DNA from: Lepidurus packardi
Lineage: Eukaryota > Arthropoda > Branchiopoda > Notostraca > Triopsidae
Assembly: GCA_023053545.1 (NCBI GenBank)
Contig: JAKZAN010000002.1
Location: forward strand, 423,501 to 487,500
Length of the DNA stretch: 64,000 bases
Direction: 5' to 3'
Positions 55,087 to 64,000 of this stretch are shown one piece after another (position 1 is the first letter of the stretch; every line of letters begins with the position of its first letter). The notes beneath the pieces were generated by a model. It had not been told where the DNA came from. It worked only from the letters and a program-made list of their open reading frames with translations, and did not search any database. A program made the position numbers and the translations under genes.

Positions 55087-57446
55087 AAAACAAAAAAAAA
55101 AACGATAATGTAAAATTTTTGCGTTCGCTTCTTTCCTCATGGAGATTTCTTTCCTCCTTGATCCCTTCAGAAGGGGAGAAAAAAAAACCTTTTTTAAGAA
55201 CCAAAGAGGAGTTTTCTCCCACCAAGAGCAAATTATTAGCTTGCACAAGAAACCTGGAAGAAGACGAAATCAAAGGGGGGCGGGGTTCGCCAGTCGTTAC
55301 GTAATGAAAGCGTCACGAGATAAATCACGTAGGAAACGTATGTGAAGGTATGCGACTGTAAATCTCCTTCAAAACCTTACTAGAGTGGAAACACGCGTAC
55401 CGTCTGTCGTAGCTTCCCACTTTACCCCCCAGAAAAAAATGCGAGTCTTTCGAAACCAGTTTTTAGCTCTCGCTTCTTGCACAACTTCTGCTTCATCAAG
55501 AAATGTCTGCATTAAGTAGCCATTAGACACCGAAAAAAGGGAAAACCAAAAAAAACGTTGTGCTACAAAAAAAATCCTGCAAGAAAATCCAGATTTGAGG
55601 TATTATGCCCACAGGAGCACTTCAACTATCAAGCGGACGGGTAAGACAGCCGCCCAACGACACGTCCACGACGTCACGACCCTAAAGGTCGAACGCCCAT
55701 AACTCCTGAACGGCTCCTCGAGCAACACTGAAACTCGTGTCTTCTTCGAAATTCATTGTTCCTCGTCCATCCCAACGCCCTAGCTATGTTTCCTGGTGGG
55801 ACACGGCCTGTTAGGCAAGTGTAGCCTACGTGTTACGCCACCTCTCTACCCTGCCTAAGCGTGTAGGCATAACCGATAGCGACCAAAAGCAAGCAATACC
55901 AAAGAAAAAGAAAAAAGCGCCAATTCGTCTTTGTTAATACAACACCCCTTTCAGGAAAAGTTATCTACTTTCTACTTTTCTGGGGGTGAAAGGGGGGAGG
56001 CCTATATATAGCCGAGCTTTTCCCATCGAGGGGGGGGGGGGGGCAAACGATTTCCGGCAGTCTTTCTCTTTCGTGCACATGCAACCGTAAGTGCATTTGT
56101 ACACACAACAGAAAGTAAGTTCCTCGTGGAAGAGCCACCCAAAAGCAGGGGGGAGGGAGAAAAAGATTGACTGTGCCAAAAAATACCAACACGAAATAAA
56201 GCAACAAGCCCATGTGCTGACATAGTTGTACCGAAGGTGAGAAAAAAGCATAGCTTTACGTGGACTACTTCTTTATGAACACGTGAGAGCGAGCCAAGAA
56301 GGATCACACTTGTTCCTCCAATTGACTCGCGGAGGAAAAAGCCCTCTTTCTTACTACAAGCAGGTCCTCTTGCACCACCATCAGGCAACAAAGAAACTTC
56401 CCCACGAATTGGGGAGAAGACCTTGCCCGTGTTGCGTCCCCACCACTCGGCCACGTTCTCAAGCTCAACAATGAATGAAACGACCGAGTGGTGCTGCAGC
56501 GGACCGCATGACCCCCAGAGCTCCAGTGACACTCGAAATCACCTCTTCCCCCCCTCGCTTCATCTGCTCCCTGTCGCTTCATTTTATGCCACAAAAGTTC
56601 TCTAGAAATTTGGAAGGCCATCTTCCAAATTTCAAAATTCATGTTATGCCACAAACCTGCGTTCTCTAGAAATTTGGATGAACAGGAAGTCCGTTTGGAA
56701 TGGGGCACAACAAGCTGAGGCGAAATTCCTATTGTGTCGAATTACTGCGAGCTTCTGTTCACCCAAATCCCCCCATGCGTATTTCTCTTTTAACTCGTTG
56801 TACAGCCTACAAGCGAATGCCAGTGCACGTTTCCTCTCTGCCGATAAAGGAAAAGTCGACACGCGTACCCAAAAAGAAAAAAAGAGAGAAAAAGTCTCAT
56901 AAAAGTTACTGCCCAGAAATTCAATATTGAGAAGCGAGAGAAGAACTCGGACTCATTGTGAGTCACACTCACCCAGAGATCATAAAAATCATAAAGCCTG
57001 GATTCTTTTTTTCTCGATTTCTTTTCTTGGGGGTTAACCACCCTGTTCTTCAGCCTCTCATCTGAAAACCTCGGGCTCTTCATTTTTTCCATGTTTTCTC
57101 TCAATGTATATCAAGCCTTGTAGAGCCGTAGCCGAACGCTTTAAAAACGAACTTGACCTATCTTCACTCACTTGCAAATGTGATATTCCTGCCTTTTGCG
57201 AACAGAGTAACTTTCCTACTAAAATAGTAAATAGGGTAGTAAATCTAATCCAATCCGCATCACTTAAATAGTACAAATCTAACGTTGCTGCTAAAGATGT
57301 TTCATGACAGAACTATTTCGACGCAAAGAATAAAAAGAAGGAAAAAATACGTTACCCAGTAAGCCATGGCAAAGCACGGTCAAGGTGAGGATGCACAGAA
57401 CCCGGCCCAACACACTGCTCCTTTTCGCTTCGGTTGCACACGCCAT
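46581..57446 (-). CDS. CHRDL: chordin-like secreted protein with three VWC domains
   Basis: Secreted BMP-binding protein of the chordin-like 1/2 type. Exons: 57356-57446, 52989-53104, 52510-52597, 49694-49968, 48730-48823, 48170-48269, 47702-48047, 47485-47650, 46581-46741; 1437 bp, 478 aa (human CHRDL1 about 450), all phases agree. Exon 1 (ATG 57446) encodes MACATEAKRSSVLG followed by a hydrophobic signal peptide (LCILTLTVLCHGLLG). VWC1 begins about residue 37 (RTYSVGEVWY, CVACVCQE, ECCKYCP). A Ser/Gly/Asn spacer precedes VWC2 (CLHNGQVY, CVQCVCE, ECCPVCP). VWC3 (GTTWHPVMGPFGSMDCVICE, GRCCPVCP) is the most canonical. The C-terminal tail (HHMWVLGASNTAFKVQDLP, then two Cys-containing KKxxK segments) aligns with the CHRDL1 tail (HIWTIRKG). 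There are no CHRD domains, so this is not chordin/Sog. Exon 1 is joined by phase and position only, across a 4.25-kb intron. Confidence 0.85.
49331..49401. repeat. dispersed repeat, copy in chordin-like intron
   Basis: It contains GGCACGTCCGTGACGTCA, then GACGGCACATAACTCCTAAA, then CGGCTC..CGAG. A related copy lies at 55651-55726 and the CACGTCCGTGACGTCA core recurs inverted at 51727-51744. Class unknown. Confidence 0.6.
51636..51690. repeat. three copies of CATTCTAACGGAA
   Basis: The 13-mer occurs at 51636-51648, 51655-51667 and 51678-51690, with spacings of 19 and 23 bp. It lies within the 2.5-kb chordin-like intron (49969-52509), which otherwise shows no exon. Confidence 0.8.
51727..51744 (-). 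repeat. inverted copy of the dispersed repeat core
   Basis: TGACGTCACGGACGTGCC is the exact reverse complement of the 18-bp core at 49334-49351. Similarity fades on both sides. Confidence 0.6.
52797..52818. repeat. (CT)11 microsatellite
   Basis: Uninterrupted CT repeat in the 391-bp intron between the two exons of VWC1. Confidence 0.95.
55651..55726. repeat. dispersed repeat, second copy
   Basis: It reads GACACGTCCACGACGTCA, then CGCCCATAACTCCTGAACGG, then CTCCTCGAG; about 65 bp align by eye with 49335-49398 at roughly three quarters identity. Confidence 0.6.
56584..56676. repeat. perfect 12-bp inverted repeat within a near-direct repeat
   Basis: GAAATTTGGAAG (56605-56616) and CTTCCAAATTTC (56622-56633) are perfect complements with a 5-nt loop. 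TTATGCCACAAA and TTCTCTAGAAATTTGGA occur twice (from 56584 and from 56644). Confidence 0.7.
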
Positions 57447-58207
57447 GACGTCACCAGTCCAGTCCCAAACGACGAAGATCACTTTTCTTTTTTGCTTTCC
57501 CTCCTTTCTCTTCTACTCTTTTTTCTTAAAGCGAGACGGAGCCAGAAATATGCAAACAGTCGCCTGCGTGTGTGTAACGTTGGGGAGGTGGGGCCTAAAC
57601 GGAACAAAAAAGAAGATTTTAAAAAACAAAACATTAGTCACTGTCCCATACACGCTCTCTCGCTGTACTGCAATACAATCAACCCCAACTCCGTTGCGTA
57701 TCATCAAATGATCAATACATATCTTGAAAGACTCCCCCCCTCGTTATCTCACCGAATAAAAATCACCGATCACAATCATCCCCAGATATGGATGAAAAAA
57801 AATCCGATTTTTTTTTTAACAAAAATCTCTTCCTTTCTTTCTCTCACACCCGTCCCCAAAGTTTATCTCTTACAATTTGGTCTTTTTATGGCATTATCTT
57901 CTGATTGTGAATCTCGAAACATTCAATTTTTCCATTTCTTCCTCCATTGAAATTCGGGGATGCTGTGAGCGTGCTAGAAAAGCCCCCACAAAGAAAGGAA
58001 AAAAGAGGCTTTAAGGTGGGTCTAAAGAAAAGGATATAGAATATGGATGTTTCTTCGGCCTATATAAGTAAACGTATAGGCCTAAAAGCCAGGAATTCTT
58101 CAGCCGGGTGAAAGTATAAGAAGGGGAGGGAGAAGAAAAAAAGACGGTTAGCAAGGGGGTCAAAGCTACGATTTTTCAGGGGGTAGACGTGCTACCAGCG
58201 TCGTCAG

Positions 58208-58240
<33 letters not shown>

Positions 58241-61200
58241 ACAAAAAAAAAAAAAAAGAAATCGTCTACAGGTTCACAAGGGTAGAATGGGTGCCAGATC
58301 GGGAAATTCGTCACCCCCTCTCTTTTTCGTTTTTTTTTTTCGCTGCTTTTTTTCTTAGCGTAGATGATCTTCATCAAGCATCTTGAATTCAAGCATTGCG
58401 CCCCTTCCCAGTCATACGCAAAACTAAAGAAAACTACGAGCCAAAAAATCTTGAAAACGAAACACGCACCCAGAGCTTTTTTGTTCTTCTTTTTCTTGAA
58501 TCAGTGCCAAACCGTAGTAGTTAGCCATCGTTAGCCATCGTCTCGCAAAATTCCTGATACTTTTTTCCAAAATAAAAATAAATAACTTTAACACGCTTTT
58601 GATGGGGAGTCACAGCCCAAGGACCAAGGATAAAAACGTTCGAAAACCCCAAGTAAACCACTGGATTTTTCGTCAAGAATGAAATATTTATGATGGCTTT
58701 TAGGGGTTCGTTTTCGAGGGAAAGGGCGGCTCGGGTGTGGGATGAACGAAGACTTTTCCCACCCACCCCCCAATAGTGAAAGAAAAATGGCCTACGGGAA
58801 AAAAACCCACACACACACATACAAAACACACGGAACTGTTTCGGGGAAACCTTCTCCTTAACCTTGCTGGTCCCACGTCTGAGCCCAATCTGGAGTACCT
58901 CCGCCGCGTAGCGTAGCGTTCGCCCCAAACTCGCGCGAGTTGGGTTAGGGGGAGGGAGAAGGTGGTAGGGAGTTTTTTTTATCCTCTTCACAACTCCGCC
59001 AGAGAGCTCCCTATCCAGAAACTTTCTTGCGTGCATCTTGATATACACGAATGCTTATGTGGTTTGGAGGCAAAGGGGGGCTGCTCCCTTGTATTTCATA
59101 GCGGGGGAAACACACTTCCCTGCTTTTCTGTTATTCGTCTTGTTTGCCGCTGTTTAGCTCTTCAGGTTCCCGTATAGCTTAGCTCGTTACGCCCGGGCTT
59201 GGGATTTCTATGGCTGTATATGAAGGCGCATGGCTTCTGCACATAAAACGGCGAGCATGCTAACTGTCACAACCCTTGACTCCAACTGGATTGAAATAGT
59301 TTTGTTTAAAAAAGTACACTAAAATAACAGCTAGATGGCAGACTGTAATGTACGATATTGGCTGTTTTTCAAGGTAGGTGCAAAGCTAATCTGTATTTTT
59401 GAAATTACCGAAGGCACAAATCAGAAAATGTCAAGTGTCCTGCCCTGTCTAGGCATACCAGCTACATTACTGTCAACACGCAAGAGCGTTCCGGCCCGTG
59501 CTACCGTGCCATAGAAAGTTCCGTTGTCTCTAGAGGGAGCCTTAAAAACCGGGGGCTACAATTGCCCCTTGCGGCGAACACGGCAAACCGCGCCACAACA
59601 ACGAAATCTCCAAGTTTTCTTCTGTTTTTATCAGCCAGCCCGGGCTGCGTTGTTATCCCCGGTATGTTACAACACGCTCGCTGGGAGGCGATTTGAATCA
59701 TTGCGGCTGTAGGAAAATCGTCCTTTTCTTCTCTCGTGCGTAAGAAGAAAGTTTTACGGACACTTTCTTGACCACGGAAAACACTGTGCAAAAGACACCC
59801 ACGAGAGAGAGAGAGAATGCTTGGTTCCGTAAGCGTTATATAGTGGGCAATACTTGTAAAAATGGATCCAGGGAGTATAAAAATATATTAGAAAGTCAAG
59901 CCATAGAGAGGCGCGTTTGCGGATTCCTTAAAGTGCGTTCGGAAGAGAAAAAACAAAACTTGTCTGTAACAATGTCTAGTGATACTTTTCTTTCCCTCAT
60001 GCGAACAGGAGCAATTAACCGATTAAAGGAAAAATCCTATAAAAGAAAAAGAAAAAGAATGGGAAGGTCTAAAAACAGAACCGGGTAGCTTTCTGACGTC
60101 ACAAACGTATCAGCCATGCTTCCCCAAAGTATTTTATTCGCCAGTTGAACGCCTGGTTTAAGTGAAAAGCAGTTCACCCTGGTTACCAAGCCGCCGCGAA
60201 CACCTCCTTGACGTCAGATCCGTGGCGCCAGGTTTGATTTCGGTACGGTCTTTTCCCATTCCGAACTTGCGGAGATATACAAGGCAGCACCGTAGATTTG
60301 GTGCAAAAAATTTCGGCGAATAATGATCGCCATAGCTCAAAACATCCCACATAGCTTTTCTATAACTACCTAGACTTCGCAAATTGCCCCTCCCCCCAAC
60401 CCCCAGGACAAAAAGCGGTATCGAGGCCTTGTTTCGAAAAGCTGCTTCCAGCTACCGTGCTCCGAACTCGTCCAACTCGTAATGGAGAAACCAACGCAAG
60501 AGTTGCCTCACCACCTTAAATATTACACCCTTTAAAACGTGTTTTTCTTTCCAAAACAAATCAATTAAAAATTAATATGAAAAAAAAGCAAAGCCCCTCC
60601 CCGGATTTCATCATACAATCCTTGGAAAAGCGTAAGAAGGAACGCAAGAGATTATGCAATGTGGAGTGGGCTTTTAACTCAAACCACGCCCACCAAGTTT
60701 TTTTCATCTTTAAACCATACAAAATAATCGTCACTATCAAAAAGCGAAACGGGGTGGCCCCTCGTCCGGGAGACCTAGAAGGGTGAGGGATCAGCAACAA
60801 TGAAATGCGAATCCCCCTCATATACACACCAAAGGAACAAAAAAAGCTTTCAACTCATTTCGCAAAGTGGTGATTCCGTGGTCCGCCCCATACTTGGTTT
60901 TGCGTGTTTTTACAAACCGCCCCTCCGTCTAACATCAAATTACGTACTCCCCCCCCCCTTCCCTTACCATAAAAAAAAAGTTTTTTCCCCTTTTTTCTAT
61001 GTTTTTTAATGTCCTACACTCTTCCCAAAAAAACCTCGTCACCCCAAAACGCCCGGCCTGGAGAGAGAAAGAAAGAGCTCAATGAACCCTTTTTTTAAAA
61101 AAAAAAAAAAAAAAAAAGAAAAAAAAAAGAAAATCCCCCCCAAAAAATAGTCATAATAAAATAGCAAAAAACGAACATTAAATGGAAATTGGAATCTCTT

Positions 61201-62865
61201 TTGTTATCGGAATGGAAGACGGGTTTTCTTACTCCATAAAAGAGCAGCAATAAACCCCGCCCCCTTTTCATTAACTTCTGCGAGAACGAGATTACAAGTT
61301 ACTTTCATATTAATGTCAGGGATTACGACACTTTTTCTTTCCTTTTTTAAAAATAAAATAAAAATAGAAGGAGAAAAGCGAGTGGAGGGGAAGTAAAAAA
61401 GTACCCACGTGGAAACTCATTTAGCATAAACGCTACCGATGCAGAGCGCTCTATGTCATGCCCCCCTTACCCCCCTTGCTCAACATTCTCATGTTGTCGA
61501 AGGCCCATCCCTGAACCTGTGCCTAACAACCCCGCACGCCTACAAATAGAAAAGGGAGGAAAAAGCCTTTGCCCCAAACGAGGAGGAGATCTTCTGACAG
61601 GACTTTATTCTTACAACAGTGACTACGTGAGCCCCTTCTCCAAATCGTCACACTCGTTTAAACGCCGTCCCCTTTTGGCGACCTTTCCTTCCCCATTTTT
61701 TTTTATCTGGGCCTAATCGAAACCACGAACAAGAAAAACAACCGCATGAGCAAAAGAAGGTTCCTTTCCAGCTTTTTTTCTTGGCGCTCTCTTAACCTCT
61801 AACAACTTCCCATGAGGTGCCTCCCAAACCACACATGCAATCCTTCTCGCAAAATGAAAAAAAAGAAAAGAAAAAGTATTACGTAAAAAGCACGCGTTAC
61901 CTGGCAAACGAGGGGAAACAGCCTCTCACTTTGGGTTGCAGCTCGTAAGTATAATACGCGATAAAAAGAACCGCTCACGTGGCCCTTTTTGAAATCTCCG
62001 ATAGCCACTTGATGTTGGGGGAAAAAAGAATCCCCAAAGCGCCCACTCACTCTAGCAGAACTCTTGTGGACCAAAAAGAGGCGGGCGTTAAAGGTAATAC
62101 TTTTTTTGATCGAATTTTTCTTCTTTGTTTTTGCAACGAGTGTTGAGTTTTTGATCAAGTTTTTCAGTCAGGGGCACGGAATTGAGTTTTTTCACCGGGC
62201 TAACCTTTTTCGCCCCCCGCCTTTTTACGTCCGTCCAGTCCAGCTGGATGGACAATAACAGAGCCGGGAATCCCAGACTGAGCGACTTTTATAGGGAAAC
62301 GCTATAGACCCCCGAAAGCTCCGACTCCGCGGAAGCAGCAGCAGCGGCAGGGAAGGACGGAGGGGCCGCTGACTCAACTACGTCAGTCGCTGTTCTGCCC
62401 TGTCCCGTGGCTGAACATTGCTGCGGATGAAGAAAACGTTCCCGGTCATTTCTGTCTTATTCTGATACGGCGGATGTCTTTGGAACCTTTTTTTTCGTTC
62501 CCTGAATTTGAGTACGAGAAGATTTACATTCGATTCATTTGTCTGAAGATATCGGACCAAATTTGAACGAGTGAAGCAGTTAATTACTACCTTTCAGTTG
62601 GTTTTTGGTTCCAAGATTCCTTAAGAGGGTTTTAAATATTAATCCCACTCCTCCCAAATGTAAAGCCTTACCTTCAATTTTGACAATTTTATGGTATGTA
62701 TGAATTTGTTGTGTTATTTATTTATTTACTATTATTCATTTATATATTATTACTGATTCATTATTATAAAAAAGCGAGGAAAAAAGGCATTCAATATATT
62801 AAATAGAGATCAATCCAAGCGTTTTATTAAGCTTAGTCGATAACTTGCAAAGGAAACCTTAACTT
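57447..62865. other. gene-free, low-complexity region
   Basis: It lies upstream of the chordin-like start. No protein or RNA gene was recognised. It includes C33 at 58208-58240 followed by an A run, A-rich tracts near 61100, and TGACGTCA at 60094-60101 and 60209-60216. A 175-codon minus frame at 58521-59048 lacks any motif. Confidence 0.5.
58208..58255. repeat. C33 homopolymer followed by an A tract
   Basis: Thirty-three consecutive C, then ACA and 14 further A, the longest of several C/G runs in the window (also C19 at 21671, C21 at 55056, C16 at 12437). Confidence 0.9.
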
Positions 62866-63345
62866 TCAGTGACGAAATAAGTCGCCGACCACCTTGGCGA
62901 GGACGTTCTTATAAATGGCAGACGGTCGGTTTTTTCTCCTCTTCCACGTGTTTAGCGCAGAGTACACTACTACAGTTACACTGATCCAGAACCCTCTCGT
63001 ACGTCCCTTCAGCGGAAAATTAAGACGGACGGCCGAACCAATGGGCCTACACATTCTTGTAATGACGAAGCCCCTCGAGTCTTTTTTATCCACACACGCA
63101 AGCTGACGTCAAAGAATGCATACCAAAAAACAGCCCCGCCAAAATTCCACCCCATTCGTCACGAAATGCTCCGACGGACCCCTTGAACCCCAATGCAAGC
63201 CGTGCTTTCCTGTCAAATTCTGCAGAGTTGAAAATGACTTTTCTACGAACTTCCTTATCCTCCCATTTTTGGCTCATCACAATGATCAAGGGAATATTGA
63301 TTCCAGTAAGCGGCGATCCTAATAACCGCAAATCGGATACATGTA
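62866..63345 (-). pseudogene. coding-like sequence in two frames, possible frameshifted relic
   Basis: A frame after a GGTTATTAG acceptor-like site (about 63322) encodes LTGINIPLIIVMSQKWEDKE, then RRKVIFNSAEFDRKARLALG and WGGILAG, and stops at 63086. Directly overlapping it, a second frame reads DSRGFVITRMCRPIGSAVRL, then GFWISVTVVVYSALNTWKRR, to a stop at 62866. The frames differ by one shift with no room for an intron. The shift could be a decayed gene or a sequencing error, and chance is not excluded. No family is recognised. Confidence 0.25.
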
Positions 63346-63388
63346 CACAGAGTTTTTCAGAGAGTGCAAAACATCGGTGTGCATACAT

Positions 63389-64000
63389 AGGTTGATGATG
63401 TAAATGAGGGAAATAAAAACAATGATATTAAGAACGTAACTACAGTTTACTGTCTGCAAAATAAACAAAAGGAACAAAGTATAAAATCTAGAAATTAAGG
63501 TTACCTGGAACATACATTACTTTAAATAATCACTTAGTTTCGTTGGTCTAGCATTCAGATGGTGAAGTTCATATAGAGAGTTTCCACATACAAGTGTTCG
63601 TAAATGCGTAATTACGATCTCAACGTAACGCTGTTAAACACAGAATATTACTTCAAATAATTTTGAAATTGATTGTAATATAGAAAAGTGTGACTCCAAT
63701 AACCAGTGTTATACGTATTGTATATACGATAAACGTAATAATAATAATAATATATAACAATAAATAGTTTACACAATAATAAGCGGCGACTACTACACAT
63801 ATTAAGTTAGGTCTCCTAGGCTGTACGCAAAATATTTGGTCTCTACCCACCCTTCAAATAGGCGGAACGCCCCTTGGAATCCCCAAACTAGCCCAAGTTT
63901 GCCCTCATATTAATTGCCTAATACTATACTCGCTGGTAGGATACCCTGAACCTCCCTAAAGTTCCCTAAAGCGAAAAGGAAATGCAGGTCTTGCAGGAAT
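63389..64000. other. AT-rich gene-free end of window
   Basis: No recognised gene. It contains an AT-rich (AAT)n-like stretch near 63737-63755. Confidence 0.5.

Larger units (their letters stand above)
53105..57355. other. first intron of the chordin-like gene (4.25 kb)
   Basis: No further exon was recognised. It contains TGACGTCA at 54479-54486, the dispersed repeat copy at 55651-55726, C21A14 at 55056-55090, G14 at 56030-56043 and a small inverted/direct repeat pair at 56584-56676. The minus-strand frames at 56002-56708 overlap in different frames and look random. Confidence 0.5.

Noticed and set aside
56002..56708. 176- and 134-codon minus-strand frames in chordin-like intron 1
   Set aside because: They overlap each other in different frames, run into a G14 tract and have no domain.
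58521..59048. 175-codon minus-strand frame
   Set aside because: No ATG-based start with motif support, low-complexity Pro/Phe stretches and no splice logic.

Overview
This is eukaryotic, intron-rich DNA. Seven protein-coding genes can be read with confidence from conserved protein motifs plus phase-consistent GT-AG splicing. There are no bacterial operons and no CRISPR array. Most introns are very short (about 55-120 bp), with a few of 0.4-4.3 kb. The germinal-centre kinase III and Rag GTPase read closest to arthropod versions known to me, and a neuroligin plus a chordin-like gene mark a bilaterian animal. My best guess is a compact-genome arthropod such as a crustacean; the species cannot be told from this window. 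Long C and A homopolymers are common.

Layout: 1-9223 holds no recognisable gene and is probably the large first intron of a neuroligin-type gene, whose first coding exon lies at 9224-9758 (minus). 9759-15638 is gene-free. 15639-21773 (minus) is a complete 23-exon class VI P4-ATPase (ATP11-type lipid flippase). 23493-24893 (plus) is a complete 8-exon RagA/B GTPase, divergent from the flippase. 26596-28981 or further (minus) is a GCK-III kinase (MST3/MST4/STK25 type) whose tail carries a long Arg/Glu mixed-charge insert. Between about 29.4 and 33.4 kb on the minus strand there are several coding-like islands that I do not recognise.

33.4-38.5 kb is gene-poor and holds a small non-autonomous hAT element with a target-site duplication. 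38651-39888 (minus) is a complete 5-exon leucine carboxyl methyltransferase 1. It is divergent from 42137-43864 (plus), a complete 6-exon DNA polymerase delta subunit 3 ending in a PIP box. Between them lie a roughly 230-bp direct duplication, a small orphan ORF and a foldback element. 46581-57446 (minus) is a chordin-like secreted protein with three VWC domains in nine exons; its signal-peptide exon is 4.25 kb upstream of the rest. 57447-64000 holds no recognised gene, only low-complexity tracts and one frameshifted coding-like relic near 63 kb.

The genes do not form one pathway: lipid flipping, mTORC1 nutrient sensing, GCK-III signalling, PP2A methylation, DNA replication, BMP antagonism and synaptic adhesion are separate. 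I found no convincing new molecular system. The most notable items are the strongly over-represented TGACGTCA palindrome, a strand-biased AACAATGAA motif, the two small transposon-like elements, the kinase insert and the unrecognised exon islands.
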